64,000 nucleotides of DNA, from assembly GCA_019925095.2 (NCBI GenBank), contig CM034398.1, positions 12,725,001-12,789,000 on the forward strand, read 5' to 3'. Shown here in pieces: positions 10,993 to 24,310 of this stretch; position 1 is the first letter of the stretch, and each line of letters begins with the position of its first letter. The stretch comes from Dendrolimus kikuchii. Taxonomy: Eukaryota > Arthropoda > Insecta > Lepidoptera > Lasiocampidae. The position numbers were made by a program, and so were the translations under genes. The notes beneath the pieces are model-generated. The model was not told the DNA's origin. It made no database searches and saw only the letters and a list, made by a program, of their open reading frames with translations.

Positions 10993-12712
10993 GTCCTTGG
11001 GAACCTTTCCCGTCCTCCAGCATAAGTTGCATAAGGACAGGAAAGCGTCCCGGACGCAGGTTCCACCATATTTGATCATCTCAGCAGACACACTATCGAT
11101 TCCTACTGCCTTTCCATTTTTCAGACTTCTTATCGACCATTCGATCTCTTCCAAAGTGATCTCGGATGCAGACTCCTCGGAGTCGGTCACAGACTCAGTC
11201 GTGGTGCCAGCATCCGGGATGTTATCATACATTTCTCTAAAATATTCACTTAATCGCGCTAATACCTCTTGTGGGTTAGCAAGAACGTCCCCTGCTTTAG
11301 ATTTTATTCTTTCCATTTTGGAAGCTGACGAACAACCCCGAGACTTCTTAACCTCTCTCCAAAAGAGTTTGGTATTCGCCTCGAAGTTCTCCGTCAGCTT
11401 CTCTTCTTCTTTCAATTTTATTCTTTCACGTTTCTCTTTCACTAAAGCTTTGGTTTCATTCTTGCAGAGGCGATAAATTTCTTTCTTCTTCTCTTTCATA
11501 CTGTCATTCTGTTGCAAGGAAGCAACATAATCCAGCCAGGCTTTTCTCTTTCTCTTTACGCTGGATTTAACATCCGCGTCCCACCATTCATCACCTTTCG
11601 TTGTTATGTGCCTCTTCGCGCATCCACATGCTTCTTTTGCGCTTTCCACTATACTTTCTTTCATACTATCCCAGTCATTATCCACATCTAAATCGGAGAA
11701 GTCCGCTTTTGCAAGCCTTTCTTCGACTAGGCGCGCATACATACTCCTTACACTAACATCTTCCAATTTTTCCCACTTTATTCTTTCAAGCTCCTCGAAA
11801 TTGGTACGCACTCTCCAATGTCTCCACTTCTTGAAAAGGCCCACAAACCGGCTTATCACCAGGTAGTGGTCCGTTTCAAGAGTGGCGTCTCTGTAGGCTC
11901 TTGTATCCATTATTGTGTTTCGGAGGCGACTATCAATTAAAATCAGATCAATCATACTTTTCTGATCATTCATTCTCCATGTATACGTGTGAATATCCTT
12001 ATGATGGAATAGGGTGTTCGACACAAGCAAGTTTCTTTCCATGCATACGTCTATGATTGGCCTACCAGCATCGTTCACTCTCTTGTCACCATAGGGTCCA
12101 AGGACAGCCTCAAGGCCGTCTCGTTTGGTTCCCACCCAGCCATTAAGATCATCACACATAATTAGTCTTTCGTTCCCTTCAGCCAGATCCAGAATTTCTC
12201 TCACAGGCTCCCAAAACTTCTCGAGTTCTTGGGGATCCGCTGAGCTTACGGGAGCATAAGCTGCGACCAGAAAAACTCGCGTGATCCCCAGTTTTAGGCG
12301 GACCCAGAGAAGTCTCGGGTTCACCAGACAATAAGCTTTTACTCCAGACACAAAGCGGGATGAGAGTAAGACGCCTACCCCCCCACTTGCACGCTCATCC
12401 AGGTCCACGCCGGACCACAGAGCAAGCATGCCACCGGGGAGGTCATCGACGTCGCACCCCTTCCGCTTTGTCTCTGTCAGACATAAGGCATCCAGGCTTC
12501 TCTCATTCATTATATCAATCATTTCGTCCATCTTATCTTTCATTCCACCTCTCACATTCCACGTGCCTATACGGCACTCTGCTCCTCTCGACCCGCCAGG
12601 TTTGGCGCTGCGTGAAGGGTGGCGGCCCCCTTCGCCGCATGCGCGAGAATTCACACCGACGGGGGCGCATCGGTGGGCCAGCGGGGATCGCTTCTGACAT
12701 GACCCCCTAAGC
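10993..12712 (-). pseudogene. RTE-type LINE, 5' half: endonuclease + start of reverse transcriptase
   Basis: The minus-strand frame 12654-10906 (582 codons) holds an RTE-type apurinic-like endonuclease: GTWNVRG at residues 30-36, TETKRKG at 60-66, DLNGWVG at 169-175, IDLILID at 235-241 and TDHYLV at 261-266. A Lys-rich linker follows, then the start of the reverse transcriptase (LKNGKAVGIDSVSAEMIKYG). Identity with the RTE copy at 19300-21055 ends abruptly after KVPKD (about 10993), and the last 30 or so codons are unrelated. The residue before the DLN motif is Asp (CDDLN), where Gly is usual. Losing the 3' half is odd, because LINE copies normally lose the 5' end. A deletion or recombination after insertion is likely. 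The 5' leader (to about 12712) is GC-rich. Confidence 0.85.
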
Positions 12713-13044
12713 AGTGTAGTTTACTTTATGTAGCATGGCGGTTTTATCTGGGAAGTGTTTTGTAGTTTTTAACCTAATAAAATGTGCACTTATGTGTTTG
12801 TGCTCAAAATCACAAGTGTTTAGCAACGGGTGAATAGGCAGTCTGGTCAGAATTGTTTATTAATTATGTGCCTAAATGAAGGCTTTCCGACAATTTTAAT
12901 TTCGTTATTGTACCATAGCAAACCATAATTATAATCTTGTATATAAAAAAAACGCATAATTTTCGGGTCCCGCCTTTATGCAAATTTACCAAAGGACCCT
13001 TAACAAGAGATGCGAAAGCATATATCTGCATTAAAGAACATTTC
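12713..13044. other. Flank between RTE 5' end and MITE right part
   Basis: AT-rich, no gene recognised. It may be part of the split element. Confidence 0.35.
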
Positions 13045-13537
13045 AACAACTGTTTTCATAAATTCATATTTATTATTCTTTAAGAAATTGTAAGTTATTA
13101 AAAAGGCAATTACATATTGTCACTCGTATATTATTTGCTTTAATTATTTATCTCACTGCTAAATACCTATAAAATCGAAAATAAAACCTCACAGCAAAAA
13201 ATCATTCTGCAGGTTGCCGCCAAAAATTTCGAAGTAAACCTAACCAAACGAACGAAATTTCAAATGTCAAGTTGACATTGGCCAACTAAAATCCCTTTTT
13301 ACGCAAGAAATAACTAACATTAAAGCTAAATTTCGTATGTTTGTTCGAAAATATGGATTGCCGCGTGAAACGGAACACATCTGGCTGTTTTGCCGACGGT
13401 ATAAATACATTTAGCTAAATAACATGGGAGACCGCCTTATGCAAGACATCTTAATACGTTTTATGTAAAACGTATTTAGGCAGTTTAATATGATTAACTA
13501 AATTTGATTTAAAGACGATCGTTGTGCAAGCGGGCCT
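13045..13537 (+). repeat. Right part of a Harbinger-type MITE (GGGCCGCTTGC family)
   Basis: The first about 120 bp repeats 10610-10735 in direct orientation. The right end is CGTTGTGCAAGCGGGCC at 13521-13537, followed by TTA. The subterminal CTTATGCAAGAC and AATACGTTTTATG segments resemble the left part in inverted orientation. Confidence 0.55.
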
Positions 13538-13596
13538 TAAAGACGATTGTTGTGCAAGCGAGCCTTAGGCCCGCTTGCACAACGATCGTCTTTAAT
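13510..13596. repeat. Stack of three MITE termini (two direct, one inverted)
   Basis: A 28-nt terminus (TTAAAGACGATCGTTG...GCGGGCC) occurs at 13510-13537, again with 2 changes at 13538-13565, and inverted at 13569-13596 after a TTA spacer. The first and third are identical as complements. The cruciform-capable core spans 13538-13596. Confidence 0.8.
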
Positions 13597-14326
13597 AAGA
13601 TTATTATTAAATAGTAATACGATTAAATATATTTTATTTAATTAAAATGAATATATATTTCGTAGGAAAGTTTACGATAACGCTACAAATTACATTTTAT
13701 GTATATGTCAGCCTTACCATCCTATTTGAAATAGGCTTTAAATTCTAAATTTTATTTTTAGTAATATGTCATAGATGTTGAAGGAATAGAGGTAGTCAAA
13801 GGTAGAAAGACGGATCACTTCCAGCGTAACCCGGATCATGTTATAGGGAGAAACAAAAGGCTTTATAAAGTCAGACAGGTGAATTGTTCCACGTATTGGA
13901 AATCTCTCCAATGTAAGTGATTCCAATTCTGCGGAAGATGTACTACGTATATATCAGCTCGTATTTATTTCAATCTTTGAATTGGATCTCAGAAATTACA
14001 GTAGTTTCGAGGGATAAGCACCGCCATATGTCACAGGGGTGGCAGCCACTTGGGAAAAAACCCGGACATAGACCTTCTTGAAGCTATCTCCGTATCCGCC
14101 ATATGTGGCTGCTACCTCACTTTACAACTTTACTAATTCATGACCTAATAAATAGCCAATGTCTTGCATGTTGTCGTGAGGAAAGCTTACTCCGAAGTCA
14201 ATTGTAGTTTTTCCCTGCTGTATTTTTTACACAGAGAATATATTATAGTATACTACTATACTGTAAATGTATCTACTTTATGTATGTACAAGAATTTCAG
14301 AAAATTAGTATGATTATAGAAAAATA
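13597..14326. other. Non-coding DNA
   Basis: No recognised gene. AT-rich up to about 13900, then of mixed composition. Confidence 0.4.
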
Positions 14327-14432
14327 GACACTCGGTAAGCTGATATAGGCGCCCGGTAACCTGATGTTGACGCCCGGTAACCTGATATAGATGCCTGGTA
14401 AGCTGATGTAGACGCACGGTAAGCTGATATTA
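14327..14432 (+). repeat. 21-bp minisatellite, five units
   Basis: Imperfect tandem units of the form GCCCGGTAACCTGATATAGA plus C. Units vary between AAGCTG and AACCTG and between ATATAG and ATGTAG. No frame of interest runs through it. Confidence 0.85.
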
Positions 14433-16570
14433 GACGAATCATCCAAATTTAATCAATTTGGCTGAAAGGTGTAGATCTGAAAGGACACGACGTTATTCAA
14501 TGACACTAAATTATTCAAGGTTATGTTTATATGGATCACTTTGGATGATTCATGCAATTTGGAACATAGAAATGAACTGTCTAACATCGGTTTAGGCTTT
14601 CGGTACCGCGTACATCGAACATGCCAATTCCGCGTCGACAAATCAGAAAGCGTTCTGAAAACTAGACATAAGAATAAATTACGAAACTATTTAAGATTTT
14701 GACTTTATATTCATATTTTTTGAACTCTGTAAGTTATCGTAAAAAAATGCATACAACATTAAGGTAAAATTCCTGTTTTTTAAAACAGATTTACTGTAAA
14801 ATTTTCATTGAAATCCGTTCAGCTGTTTCGAAGCCTGTTCGAGACAAACTTTCAGACAGAGAGACAAAAAGTCTAAAAACGGACTTTTGATTTTAAATAA
14901 GGGGATCGCATAAATAGCAGTTATTAGTCTTTAGGCATGTACTTTCAAATCACATGTAGACTAGATAGATTTAATATAAATATTAGTATATAATAGATAA
15001 GTGTACGACCCAAGAAAGGAAAATATACATTACAAAAAGTTTTGAAAACAAACATGTTCCAATTTAGAGTTCTATTTTATTTATTTACAAAACCTGGAGA
15101 CATTGAGAAGTGTACGTATTTACCTTTTTTTGAAGTGGCTATCAGTCACCGGAACGAAGGTGGAATTTCAAAGGAAATGTAAGGCCTCCAATCTTTTCAG
15201 GTTAATAAAATGAAATATGAAAGGATATTTTTTCGAAACGTTTGATAGTGTATATATACAAACGTATTGATATTGGTGGGATAAACCTTAAAATATATAA
15301 CAACATAACCTACTAAGTTACTTTAAGTGAGAATGTAACTAACACCGTAACATGTAAAAAGACACCCATGTAACAATAGAACAAAAAAATATAGTGTAAG
15401 GAATACTATTCAATTAATAATATATTAAATATTATTTTTATAAAGGTACGGACTTCGAAAAAACTTTTCGATGGTTATTGGCTTAAGCATTGATTGATAT
15501 CTGATTAAAATAATTTTGGTTCAAATTCTGGTAGAACCACCACTGCAATTTTTAGAGCATAATGTAAATATGACATATTGTCTTTATTATTGCATACTGA
15601 GGGAGAAGAAAAGTAGCGAAAGCACAGCACAACACCAAGATTAGTAATGTATAAAATATGCCTACCTTAATTGGAGAAGCATGAACATTATTTTCAATAA
15701 AGGATATGATCTTTTTTACCTCAGAAAATGTGATTATTTTCGAGGAATATACATCCGTAATATACATGAACGATATTTCCCTTATGTATCTCGTCGGTAT
15801 GTTCTTCTTGATATGGCCTTGTGTTGTTCTTCTCTGCGATGACATTCCTACATATAAAAATAATAAATTTCTCATTAATTGTTTCTTTAATAAATGAGGT
15901 TGAAATTTACACGTCGTATTGCAACAGCACTGCAGCGACATGAAATTTAATTAGGAAAAGTTATAACGATATACGATCCAACGGTACAGAACACTACCAA
16001 CTTTTTGTTGAATGCGCTAAATTGGTATTTTTTGCTCCGAGGGCCATAATTTTCCTGCATAATTTTAAATAATGTATCTAGTGTTTAAATTGATTGTTTG
16101 TTAGTTAATTTATATTCACTCACTGTGTCCTGTACAGGGAAAAATATCAAGAATAGAAGTCCTATTTAATAGCCTTGAGCACTTGAAGGTTAGGCTCTCT
16201 TTGTTTGCTAGGTGTCATTAGTAATCTACCTATCAGTTCCTTGTAGTTTTATAGAGGTACATATAACATCTTTAGAAAATCAGAAGTACTTTTACGTCAT
16301 CTAGCTATATAGTATGAAGGAATGTAATTACTTGTCGTACTTATATAATTATATGTCGTATTATATCGTTATAACGCGATATTTCCATACAAAACTAAGG
16401 AGGCTGTAACATTTTGCTTTATGATAAAAAGTATCTCAGTTAATTTGACTGTTAAGTATTCAATTTAACTTATATTAATAATCAAGAATTTTCATGATTT
16501 AAAATTGTTATAAGATTTTGATTGAGTATTCTTTGTCATTTATGGAATTAATAGATAGATAGCAGATTTT
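14433..16570. other. AT-rich non-coding DNA
   Basis: A fragment near 14810-14900 (GAAATCCGTTCAGCTGTTTC, then CAGACAGAGAGACAAAAAG) resembles the Helitron 5' modules elsewhere. A minus frame at 15552-15941 is judged to be chance. Nothing else was recognised. Confidence 0.4.
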
Positions 16571-16881
16571 TTTATTTTTATTGCAGGAGTTCAGCAGACA
16601 GGCAGACGGCCCACTGGATGGAAAGCGGTTACCATCGCCTATGGACATTTGCAACACCAAAGGTGCTACAAATGCGCTGCTGCGCTCTTAAGGGTCACTG
16701 GAACCTGGTCACTAATGCCGGAACACAACACAAGGTTGTTATGGCGGCATACTCTAGACCAGGGGTGGTAGCCATCCAGTCGGGCAAATGCCCTACCACC
16801 TGGCTGTGGGTTGTTAAGTCGCCTCTTACGACAGGCCGCCCGGCCGCAGGAAATTGTATTCTTTCTCCGCTCCTGCACGGA
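16571..16881 (-). mobile_element. 313-bp SINE-like retroposon, copy B
   Basis: Reverse-orientation copy: poly-T and TTGCAGGAGTTCAGCAGACA at the left, and TCTTTCTCCGCTCCTGCACG at the right. It is closely similar to copy A over its whole length. The 70-codon frame is also open here (16666-16878, minus) with many shared residues, such as ACRKRRLNNPQPGGRAFARL. Confidence 0.7.
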
Positions 16882-17284
16882 TAGTCACGGATAGATAACA
16901 CTTATTGGTCACTAAATATTCAATTACAAAAATGCACGATTACAATATTGTCTTGGTAAAAACAATTGGTGGCTTTATTGCTTAAAGCAATCTCTTCTAG
17001 GCAACCTAACTTAAAGAATAATTTAATCTAATCTGGTGACGTAGATAGTGCAGATTATTCGATAAAACTTCAATTACGAAAAGAATTTACAATATAAAAA
17101 TACAGGGTAAGCGTTTGGCACACGCGTTTGTATTGTAATATCGTTGACCTTGCCTCTATAGAGATAGTGGCTGGTGAGAATCAGAACCGCCGACTAAGAC
17201 CTCCCATTTCGTAATGCATTATATAGAGAAGTCCTCCATGCTCGAATCCGACTCGCAAATTACCATATTTTATACTCGGAGAAC
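16882..17284. other. Non-coding DNA
   Basis: No gene or repeat recognised. Confidence 0.4.
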
Positions 17285-17370
17285 TAAAGTTTGGCAGGAT
17301 GGTAAGTCATTACCATCAACATTGGACATTTGTAACATCAGAGGTGTTATCAATCAGCTACTGGCGTCAA
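17285..17370 (-). repeat. Retroposon 3' tail fragment
   Basis: GGATGGTAAGTCATTACCAT, ATTGGACATTTGTAACATC and AGAGGTGTTATCAATC are a diverged minus-strand copy of the common tail. Confidence 0.5.
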
Positions 17371-17394
17371 AAGACGAATTCTGACACAATAATA

Positions 17395-17425
17395 AAAGTG
17401 TGTGTGTGTGTGTTTGTGTGTGTGC
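17395..17425 (+). repeat. (TG)n microsatellite
   Basis: An almost pure TG run interrupted by TTT. Confidence 0.9.
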
Positions 17426-17919
17426 AGTGCCTACGCAGTAGAAGTGAAATTTCAGAGCATATACTTACACATAATTTTTCTCTAACGTTTATTAATATAA
17501 ATATAATTCCTTTAGGCTGCATACGTCAACATATTATAATTCAAAAAAACAATCCAAATTACTCTTTAAATCACTAGCATAAAGTTCAAAATACAATACA
17601 TTGTTGCGCAAAATTTATTTTGGTCTACGTATAAAAGAATATCTGCCTTAAATATATATAAATAGAGCTAAATTTAATTTGAAATCTTTTAAGTTTTATT
17701 GAAATTGAAAATGAATACTAACTGGTAAAGAGAAATGTGGTTTATTTCGAATTAAATAAGTTTGATTTTTACGTGTCTATCTCTTTTTAGTGTCGCTTTT
17801 TCGTTTCATCGAGTTTCAAATCACAATGATTCTAAAGAAGTTTTACTTCAAAAACTCTATATAATGCTGGATAACTTCGCCTAGCGGTGGTAGAGAAAGT
17901 TTGAAGGCATTAAAATTTT
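17426..17919. other. AT-rich non-coding DNA
   Basis: Nothing recognised. Confidence 0.4.
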
Positions 17920-18180
17920 TTTATTGCTGAAGCACAGCGGAAAGTCTGACGGCGAAACTGTGATGAAAATTTGTTACCGTCGCCCATAGAAATTAACAAC
18001 ATCAGAGGTGTTGCCAATATGCTGCCGGCCTCGAAGGGGAAACTGGAACTGTTATGGCAGCATATTATAGACCAGGGGTGGTAACCAAATACCAAATACC
18101 ATCTGGCTGTGGGTTGTTCTGTCGCCTCTTACAACGTGCCGTTCGACTGCAAAAATTAGTATTGTTTTCCGTTATTGCAC
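17920..18180 (-). mobile_element. Diverged copy of the 313-bp retroposon family
   Basis: It keeps TTTTTTTATTGCTGAAGCAC, GACGGCGAAACTGTGATG, GTCGCCCATAGAAATTAAC, GCTGCCGGCCTCGAAG, TAGACCAGGGGTGGTAAC and GTCGCCTCTTACAACGTGCC in the same order as copy B, with indels. It is an older member. Confidence 0.55.
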
Positions 18181-18934
18181 AGATAAGAGGTTTATTATCC
18201 GTTTATTTTTTAAATTAACTACCATTTTTCCATCATTCATCGAACACCATTTATAAAATTAGAATTTTGTGTTTTAGAAAACACATTGTAATTGTGTGAT
18301 CTTTTTTAACAAGATTGAGTGTACTACTAGAGGGTACTTCATCATTACTCCATACACCATCTGGAAAGTTATTACCGGTATATTTTATTTATTCTACAGC
18401 CTCTCACGCAACCACTCGTGATTCATAAACCGCATATAATAAATTATTTACACCATGTCATACGGTGGGTTTGGAGCATATGGGGTACTTTATTCCTATA
18501 TGCATCTGAATGTAATAAAATCTTTCGTTATACGATTTGTACCTATAATTTCCGTTTTGGCGAATGTTATTTAGTTTTGTTCCTAGGGAAAGGTAAATAC
18601 AACGAAGCTAGATTATTTTTTTATTAATGCTGTATTGCATCCACTTTTTTATATACATTCTCATACTGTTTTTGGATTTCGCCAGAGTAAAGCAATTATA
18701 ATCAAAGCTAAACTAAGACACACATTTTTACATCAATATCCTACAATGATTGTTAATTAATTCTTAATGAGAATTATATTATGTTTTTGGAACCAGTGCA
18801 GAACATTGCAAATACTCACCCGAAATTATGGAAGAAGAAGAATCGTACTAAAATACTCGAAATCTTTCAAATATTCCTTTAAATATTATGATTTGATTAC
18901 GAAGATCTTTGTTCACCACTTTAGAGGTTTTTTT
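18181..18934. other. AT-rich non-coding DNA
   Basis: Nothing recognised. Confidence 0.4.
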
Positions 18935-19299
18935 AACCGACTTCAAAAAAAGGAGGAGGTTCTCAATTCGCCGGAATCCTTTTTTTTATGTATGTTCACC
19001 GATTACTCTGAGATTTATGATCCGATTTACGTGATTATTTTTTAGTTCGATGCGGAATTGGTGCCATTTGGTCCCCTAAAAATTTAACATAGTTTGGCCC
19101 AGTAGTTTTCATTTTATGATCATTTTTTTGTGAAAATTTTTTCCGTTCCGTTCCGTCCTTAGGACCTATATTTTTTTAAGGCGCGCGGCACCTTTCGTAG
19201 GCCTACCCATAGCTAGACACTAAAAATTAACAAATTAAAAAAAAATCTTCAAAAACTAGAAAGTATAAAATAACTTATTTCTAAAGCTATTTTTTGCTT

Positions 19300-21055
19300 C
19301 GTCAGCTTCCAGAATGGAAAGAATAAAATCTAAAGCAGGGGACGTTCTTGCTAACCCACAAGAGGTATTAGCGCGATGGAGTGAATATTTTAGAGAAATG
19401 TATGATAATATCCCGGATGCTGGCACCACGACTGAGTCTGTGACCGACTCCGAGGAGTCAGCATCCGAGATCACTTTGGAAGAGATCGAATGGTCGATAA
19501 GAAGTCTGAAAAATGGAAAGGCAGTAGGAATCGATAGTGTGTCTGCTGAGATGATCAAATATGGTGGAACCTGCGTCCGGGACGCTTTCCTGTCCTTATG
19601 CAACTTGTGCTGGAGGACGGGAAAGGTTCCCAAGGACTGGAGGCGCGCTGTCATCGTGCCCTTGTATAAAGGCAAGGGGTCACGTATGGAGTGCGCCAGC
19701 TACAGGGCCATCAGTTTGATCAGCACAGCATCTAAAGTGTATGCGAAGATTATTGAAAAGAGAATGAGAGTTGTATCCGATGGATTACTGTGGGATGCAC
19801 AAGGTGGTTTCAGAAATGGAAGGGGATGTATGGATCAAGTTTTCTCTCTCCGGAATATCGTAGAGAAGCAGCTGGCTATGGGCCGGAAGGTTTTCTGCGG
19901 TTTTGTGGATCTAGAGAAAGCATTTGACAGGGTTGTGCGGAAGGACCTCTGGGACATATTGCCCGGATATGGGATTAATGGCCAATTGATGCGTGCTGTG
20001 CAGTCCACTTACGAGGGCTGTATGGCATGCGTGCGAGTGGAAGGCAGCCTGTCGCCCTGGTTTGACGTCAATATTGGCGTCCGCCAGGGCTGCGTGCTGT
20101 CGGCTTTGCTGTTCATCCTATATCTGGACGATTGTCTCCAGAGAATAAGATTGATGGATGTTGGGGTGCGGATGAGTGATCTAGTTGTAAGCACCTTGCT
20201 TTATGCGGATGATGCCGTGCTTTTAGCCGAATCGCCATCAGAACTGCAAACACTAGTCACAATGATGAAAGATGACTGTCAGGCGAGAGGCTTACATTTG
20301 AATGCGAAGAAAACAAAGGTTATGGTGTTTGAAAGAGAAGAAACCAGAACGAATGCAAGGATAATGGTCGATGATGTTATGCTGGAGCAAGTGAATGAGT
20401 TTGTATATCTTGGATGTGCTTTTAGCAGGGATGGAAGGTACACCGCTGATATAGAAAGAAGAGTGAATTTGGGGAATAGTTTAAATGGAGCGTTAGGTAA
20501 ACTTCTAGGCGCTAAGAACCTCAGCCAGAAGGCCCAGCTCGCCGTACACAACGCGGTGCTGGTACCTACGCTCACGTATGGAAGCGAGAGTTGGGTATGG
20601 AAGAAAGAGCATGAAAGTAGAGTAAACGCGGTCGAGATGCGAGCACTGCGCAAAATCTGCGGAGTGACGCTCGCGGACCGCGTTCGTAATACCGAAGTAA
20701 GAAAGAGAGTTGGTCTGAAAGAGAGTGTCGGGGTGAAGGTAAGGAAAGGAATGCTCCGGTGGTTCGGGCATGTGGAAAGAATGCATGATGAAAGAATGAC
20801 TAAACAAATATACAATGCAAAAGTGGATGGATGCAGAAGTCGTGGAAGGCCACGACACACCTTCCATGATCAAATTGATCGTGTACTAGCAGAAGGTGAT
20901 GTCAGGAGCCTTAAGAACAGACGAGCTTGCATGACAAGAGTTATGAATGTCAAAGAGGCAAGTGAGGTGTGTAAGAATAAGCCTAAATGGCACTCTGTTG
21001 TTCGTGCCTACCCCGCGAGGGAACTGGCGTGAAGTTATGTATGTATGTATGTATG
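19300..21055 (+). mobile_element. RTE-type LINE insertion, 5'-truncated, 12-bp TSD
   Basis: It is flanked by perfect TATTTTTTGCTT at 19288-19299 and 21056-21067. The 3' end is a (TATG)n run directly after the stop codon. The 5' truncation point lies in the reverse transcriptase linker. At least five other fragments in the window share this 3' end. Confidence 0.93.
19314..21032 (+). CDS. RTE reverse transcriptase (endonuclease missing)
   Basis: An uninterrupted 572-codon frame. The N-terminal endonuclease seen in the minus-strand copy at 10993-12654 is absent because the insert is 5'-truncated. The RT core is complete: LKNGKAVGIDSVSAEMIKYG near 62, FVDLEKAFDRV with catalytic Asp199, GVRQGCVLSALLF near 259, and YADD at 297-300. 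After the thumb comes a C-terminal region with WFGHVERMHDERM and SRGRPRHTFHDQIDRV, and the last residues are YPARELA. The enzyme would copy element RNA onto nicked chromosomal DNA in the nucleus. With no endonuclease and no native promoter, this copy cannot move on its own. The intact frame indicates recent insertion. The Met at 19314 is internal to the parental protein, so no true start exists. Confidence 0.9.
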   Translation: MERIKSKAGDVLANPQEVLARWSEYFREMYDNIPDAGTTTESVTDSEESASEITLEEIEWSIRSLKNGKAVGIDSVSAEMIKYGGTCVRDAFLSLCNLCWRTGKVPKDWRRAVIVPLYKGKGSRMECASYRAISLISTASKVYAKIIEKRMRVVSDGLLWDAQGGFRNGRGCMDQVFSLRNIVEKQLAMGRKVFCGFVDLEKAFDRVVRKDLWDILPGYGINGQLMRAVQSTYEGCMACVRVEGSLSPWFDVNIGVRQGCVLSALLFILYLDDCLQRIRLMDVGVRMSDLVVSTLLYADDAVLLAESPSELQTLVTMMKDDCQARGLHLNAKKTKVMVFEREETRTNARIMVDDVMLEQVNEFVYLGCAFSRDGRYTADIERRVNLGNSLNGALGKLLGAKNLSQKAQLAVHNAVLVPTLTYGSESWVWKKEHESRVNAVEMRALRKICGVTLADRVRNTEVRKRVGLKESVGVKVRKGMLRWFGHVERMHDERMTKQIYNAKVDGCRSRGRPRHTFHDQIDRVLAEGDVRSLKNRRACMTRVMNVKEASEVCKNKPKWHSVVRAYPARELA

Positions 21056-21215
21056 TATTTTTTGCTTAGTAATTTTCAAAATATAGTAATTTTTATGTTT
21101 TACTTCGCACCGACTTCAAGATGTTTTAGATATAATATATAACAAATAAGATATTATAATTAAAAATAGCTTCAGAAATAAGTTGTTTTATACTTTTTAG
21201 TTTTTGAAGTCGGTT

Positions 21216-21774
21216 TTTTCACCATTTATTAATAGAAATTCTACAACTTTTGTTACGATCATACATTACGTAAGTTGTCGAATCATTGTCAGTGTTATTT
21301 TCTGCTTGGGTCGAATATTGAATTAAGTTACAAGAATGTAAGTGCAAATTGGGATAGATGCCTATAAGACTTGGTTTCTTCATAATTGCTTCTTAAAAGC
21401 TTTCTGTGACTTCACTTTGAAACCCTTTAGAGCGATTTACGAGCGAAGTGGACGTCACCCGTCGCCTTTGAAATTACTTGCGACTTTCGTGTCGCATTAA
21501 GAAGACGACGTTCGGAAACTATCTCGGTTGGCACCATCTGTCTCACTATCGCTTCGCCGCAAACGATCTAAGTTTGTGTCGACAGTGTTATCCACGGTTG
21601 ACTCGTTGTTTCCCAGTAATAGTTCCTGAATTACATATTTTATGTTCGGTGTTGCAACTTTGTATCGTATTTTATTTCGAGATCAAAACCAACAATAAAT
21701 CTGAAGTTGTGTCGTACTCCAAGCTCTTTGTCTTGGCGAGATGAATAATTTTTATGATCTTTGTGCTTTACTAT
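21216..21774. other. Non-coding or unassigned DNA
   Basis: 21420-21620 has a more balanced base composition than its surroundings (GACGTCACCCGTCGCC, CTCACTATCGCTTCGCC). An 88-codon plus frame at 21478-21744 shows no recognisable domain. It could be a fragment of host or repeat sequence. Confidence 0.35.
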
Positions 21775-21905
21775 TTTGTTTGCAGGTAATCAAACTGGCA
21801 GGTGATCCATCTAATGGTAAGTGGTTACCATCGCTCATGGACATTGTAGCACAAAGAGAGCCGGTGCGTTGCCTATCTCACTGCGACATTAAAAACCTTT
21901 TTCGC
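21775..21905 (-). repeat. Retroposon 3' tail fragment
   Basis: TTTGCAGGTAATCAAACTGG, GGTAAGTGGTTACCATCGC and GGTGCGTTGCCTATCTCAC are a diverged minus-strand member of the tail family. Related fragments are at 8535, 17285, 51452 and 57395. Confidence 0.5.
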
Positions 21906-22332
21906 TCTTTTTGAAGAGCTCTGTTAGAAGGGAGCTCAGTCTTCAACTAGCAGACGTATACTTAAACTAGCGGATACCACGTAGGGTGGACAACTACCAA
22001 GTATCGAGGATATGTGGATAAAAGCCCAGTCGCCGACGAATGGTGAGGTGATAGAATACCGACACCGGTGTTAATAGAAATAATAGGCACCATTTCAATA
22101 GTTTTTTAGGGTACTTGTCCATTATATAGATTGATACATGTAGAGCTTATTTCTCTACTAGTGGTTTAGGGTTCTTCTAAATCAAATGTCAGAGTAGAAA
22201 AAAAGTTATTCATTCAAAAAGTATTGAAAACCTTTCATAGAAACGACTTGTAAAAGAATAATTAGAATAAGCCAACATTTTTTCAAGTCAACGAACTAAT
22301 TGATAACGTTTCCTGGTTCCATCCAATTAGAG
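21906..22332. other. Non-coding DNA
   Basis: Nothing recognised. Confidence 0.4.

Positions 22333-24310
<1,978 letters not shown>

Larger units (their letters stand above)
18935..21215. mobile_element. CCGACTTC inverted-repeat element, split by an RTE insertion
   Basis: The left end AACCGACTTCAAAAAA (18935) and right end TTTTTGAAGTCGGTT (to 21215) are inverted. The interior left part has AGGAGGAGGTTCTCAATTCG and the right part ATGTTTTACTTCGCACCGAC. A second copy is at 46325-46603. Without the RTE insertion and one TSD, the element would be about 510 bp. No coding capacity. Confidence 0.65.

Noticed and set aside
12360..12710. Plus-strand Arg/His/Pro-rich frames near the RTE 5' end
   Set aside because: Antisense of the GC-rich RTE leader and endonuclease start; no motif.
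15552..15941. 129-codon minus-strand frame with hydrophobic C-terminus
   Set aside because: AT-rich codon use, no signal peptide at the start, no splice context, no recognisable family.
20279..20873. Long minus-strand frames opposite the RTE reverse transcriptase
   Set aside because: Antisense of a recognised RT with YADD; the same shadow appears opposite the copy at 25843-26242.
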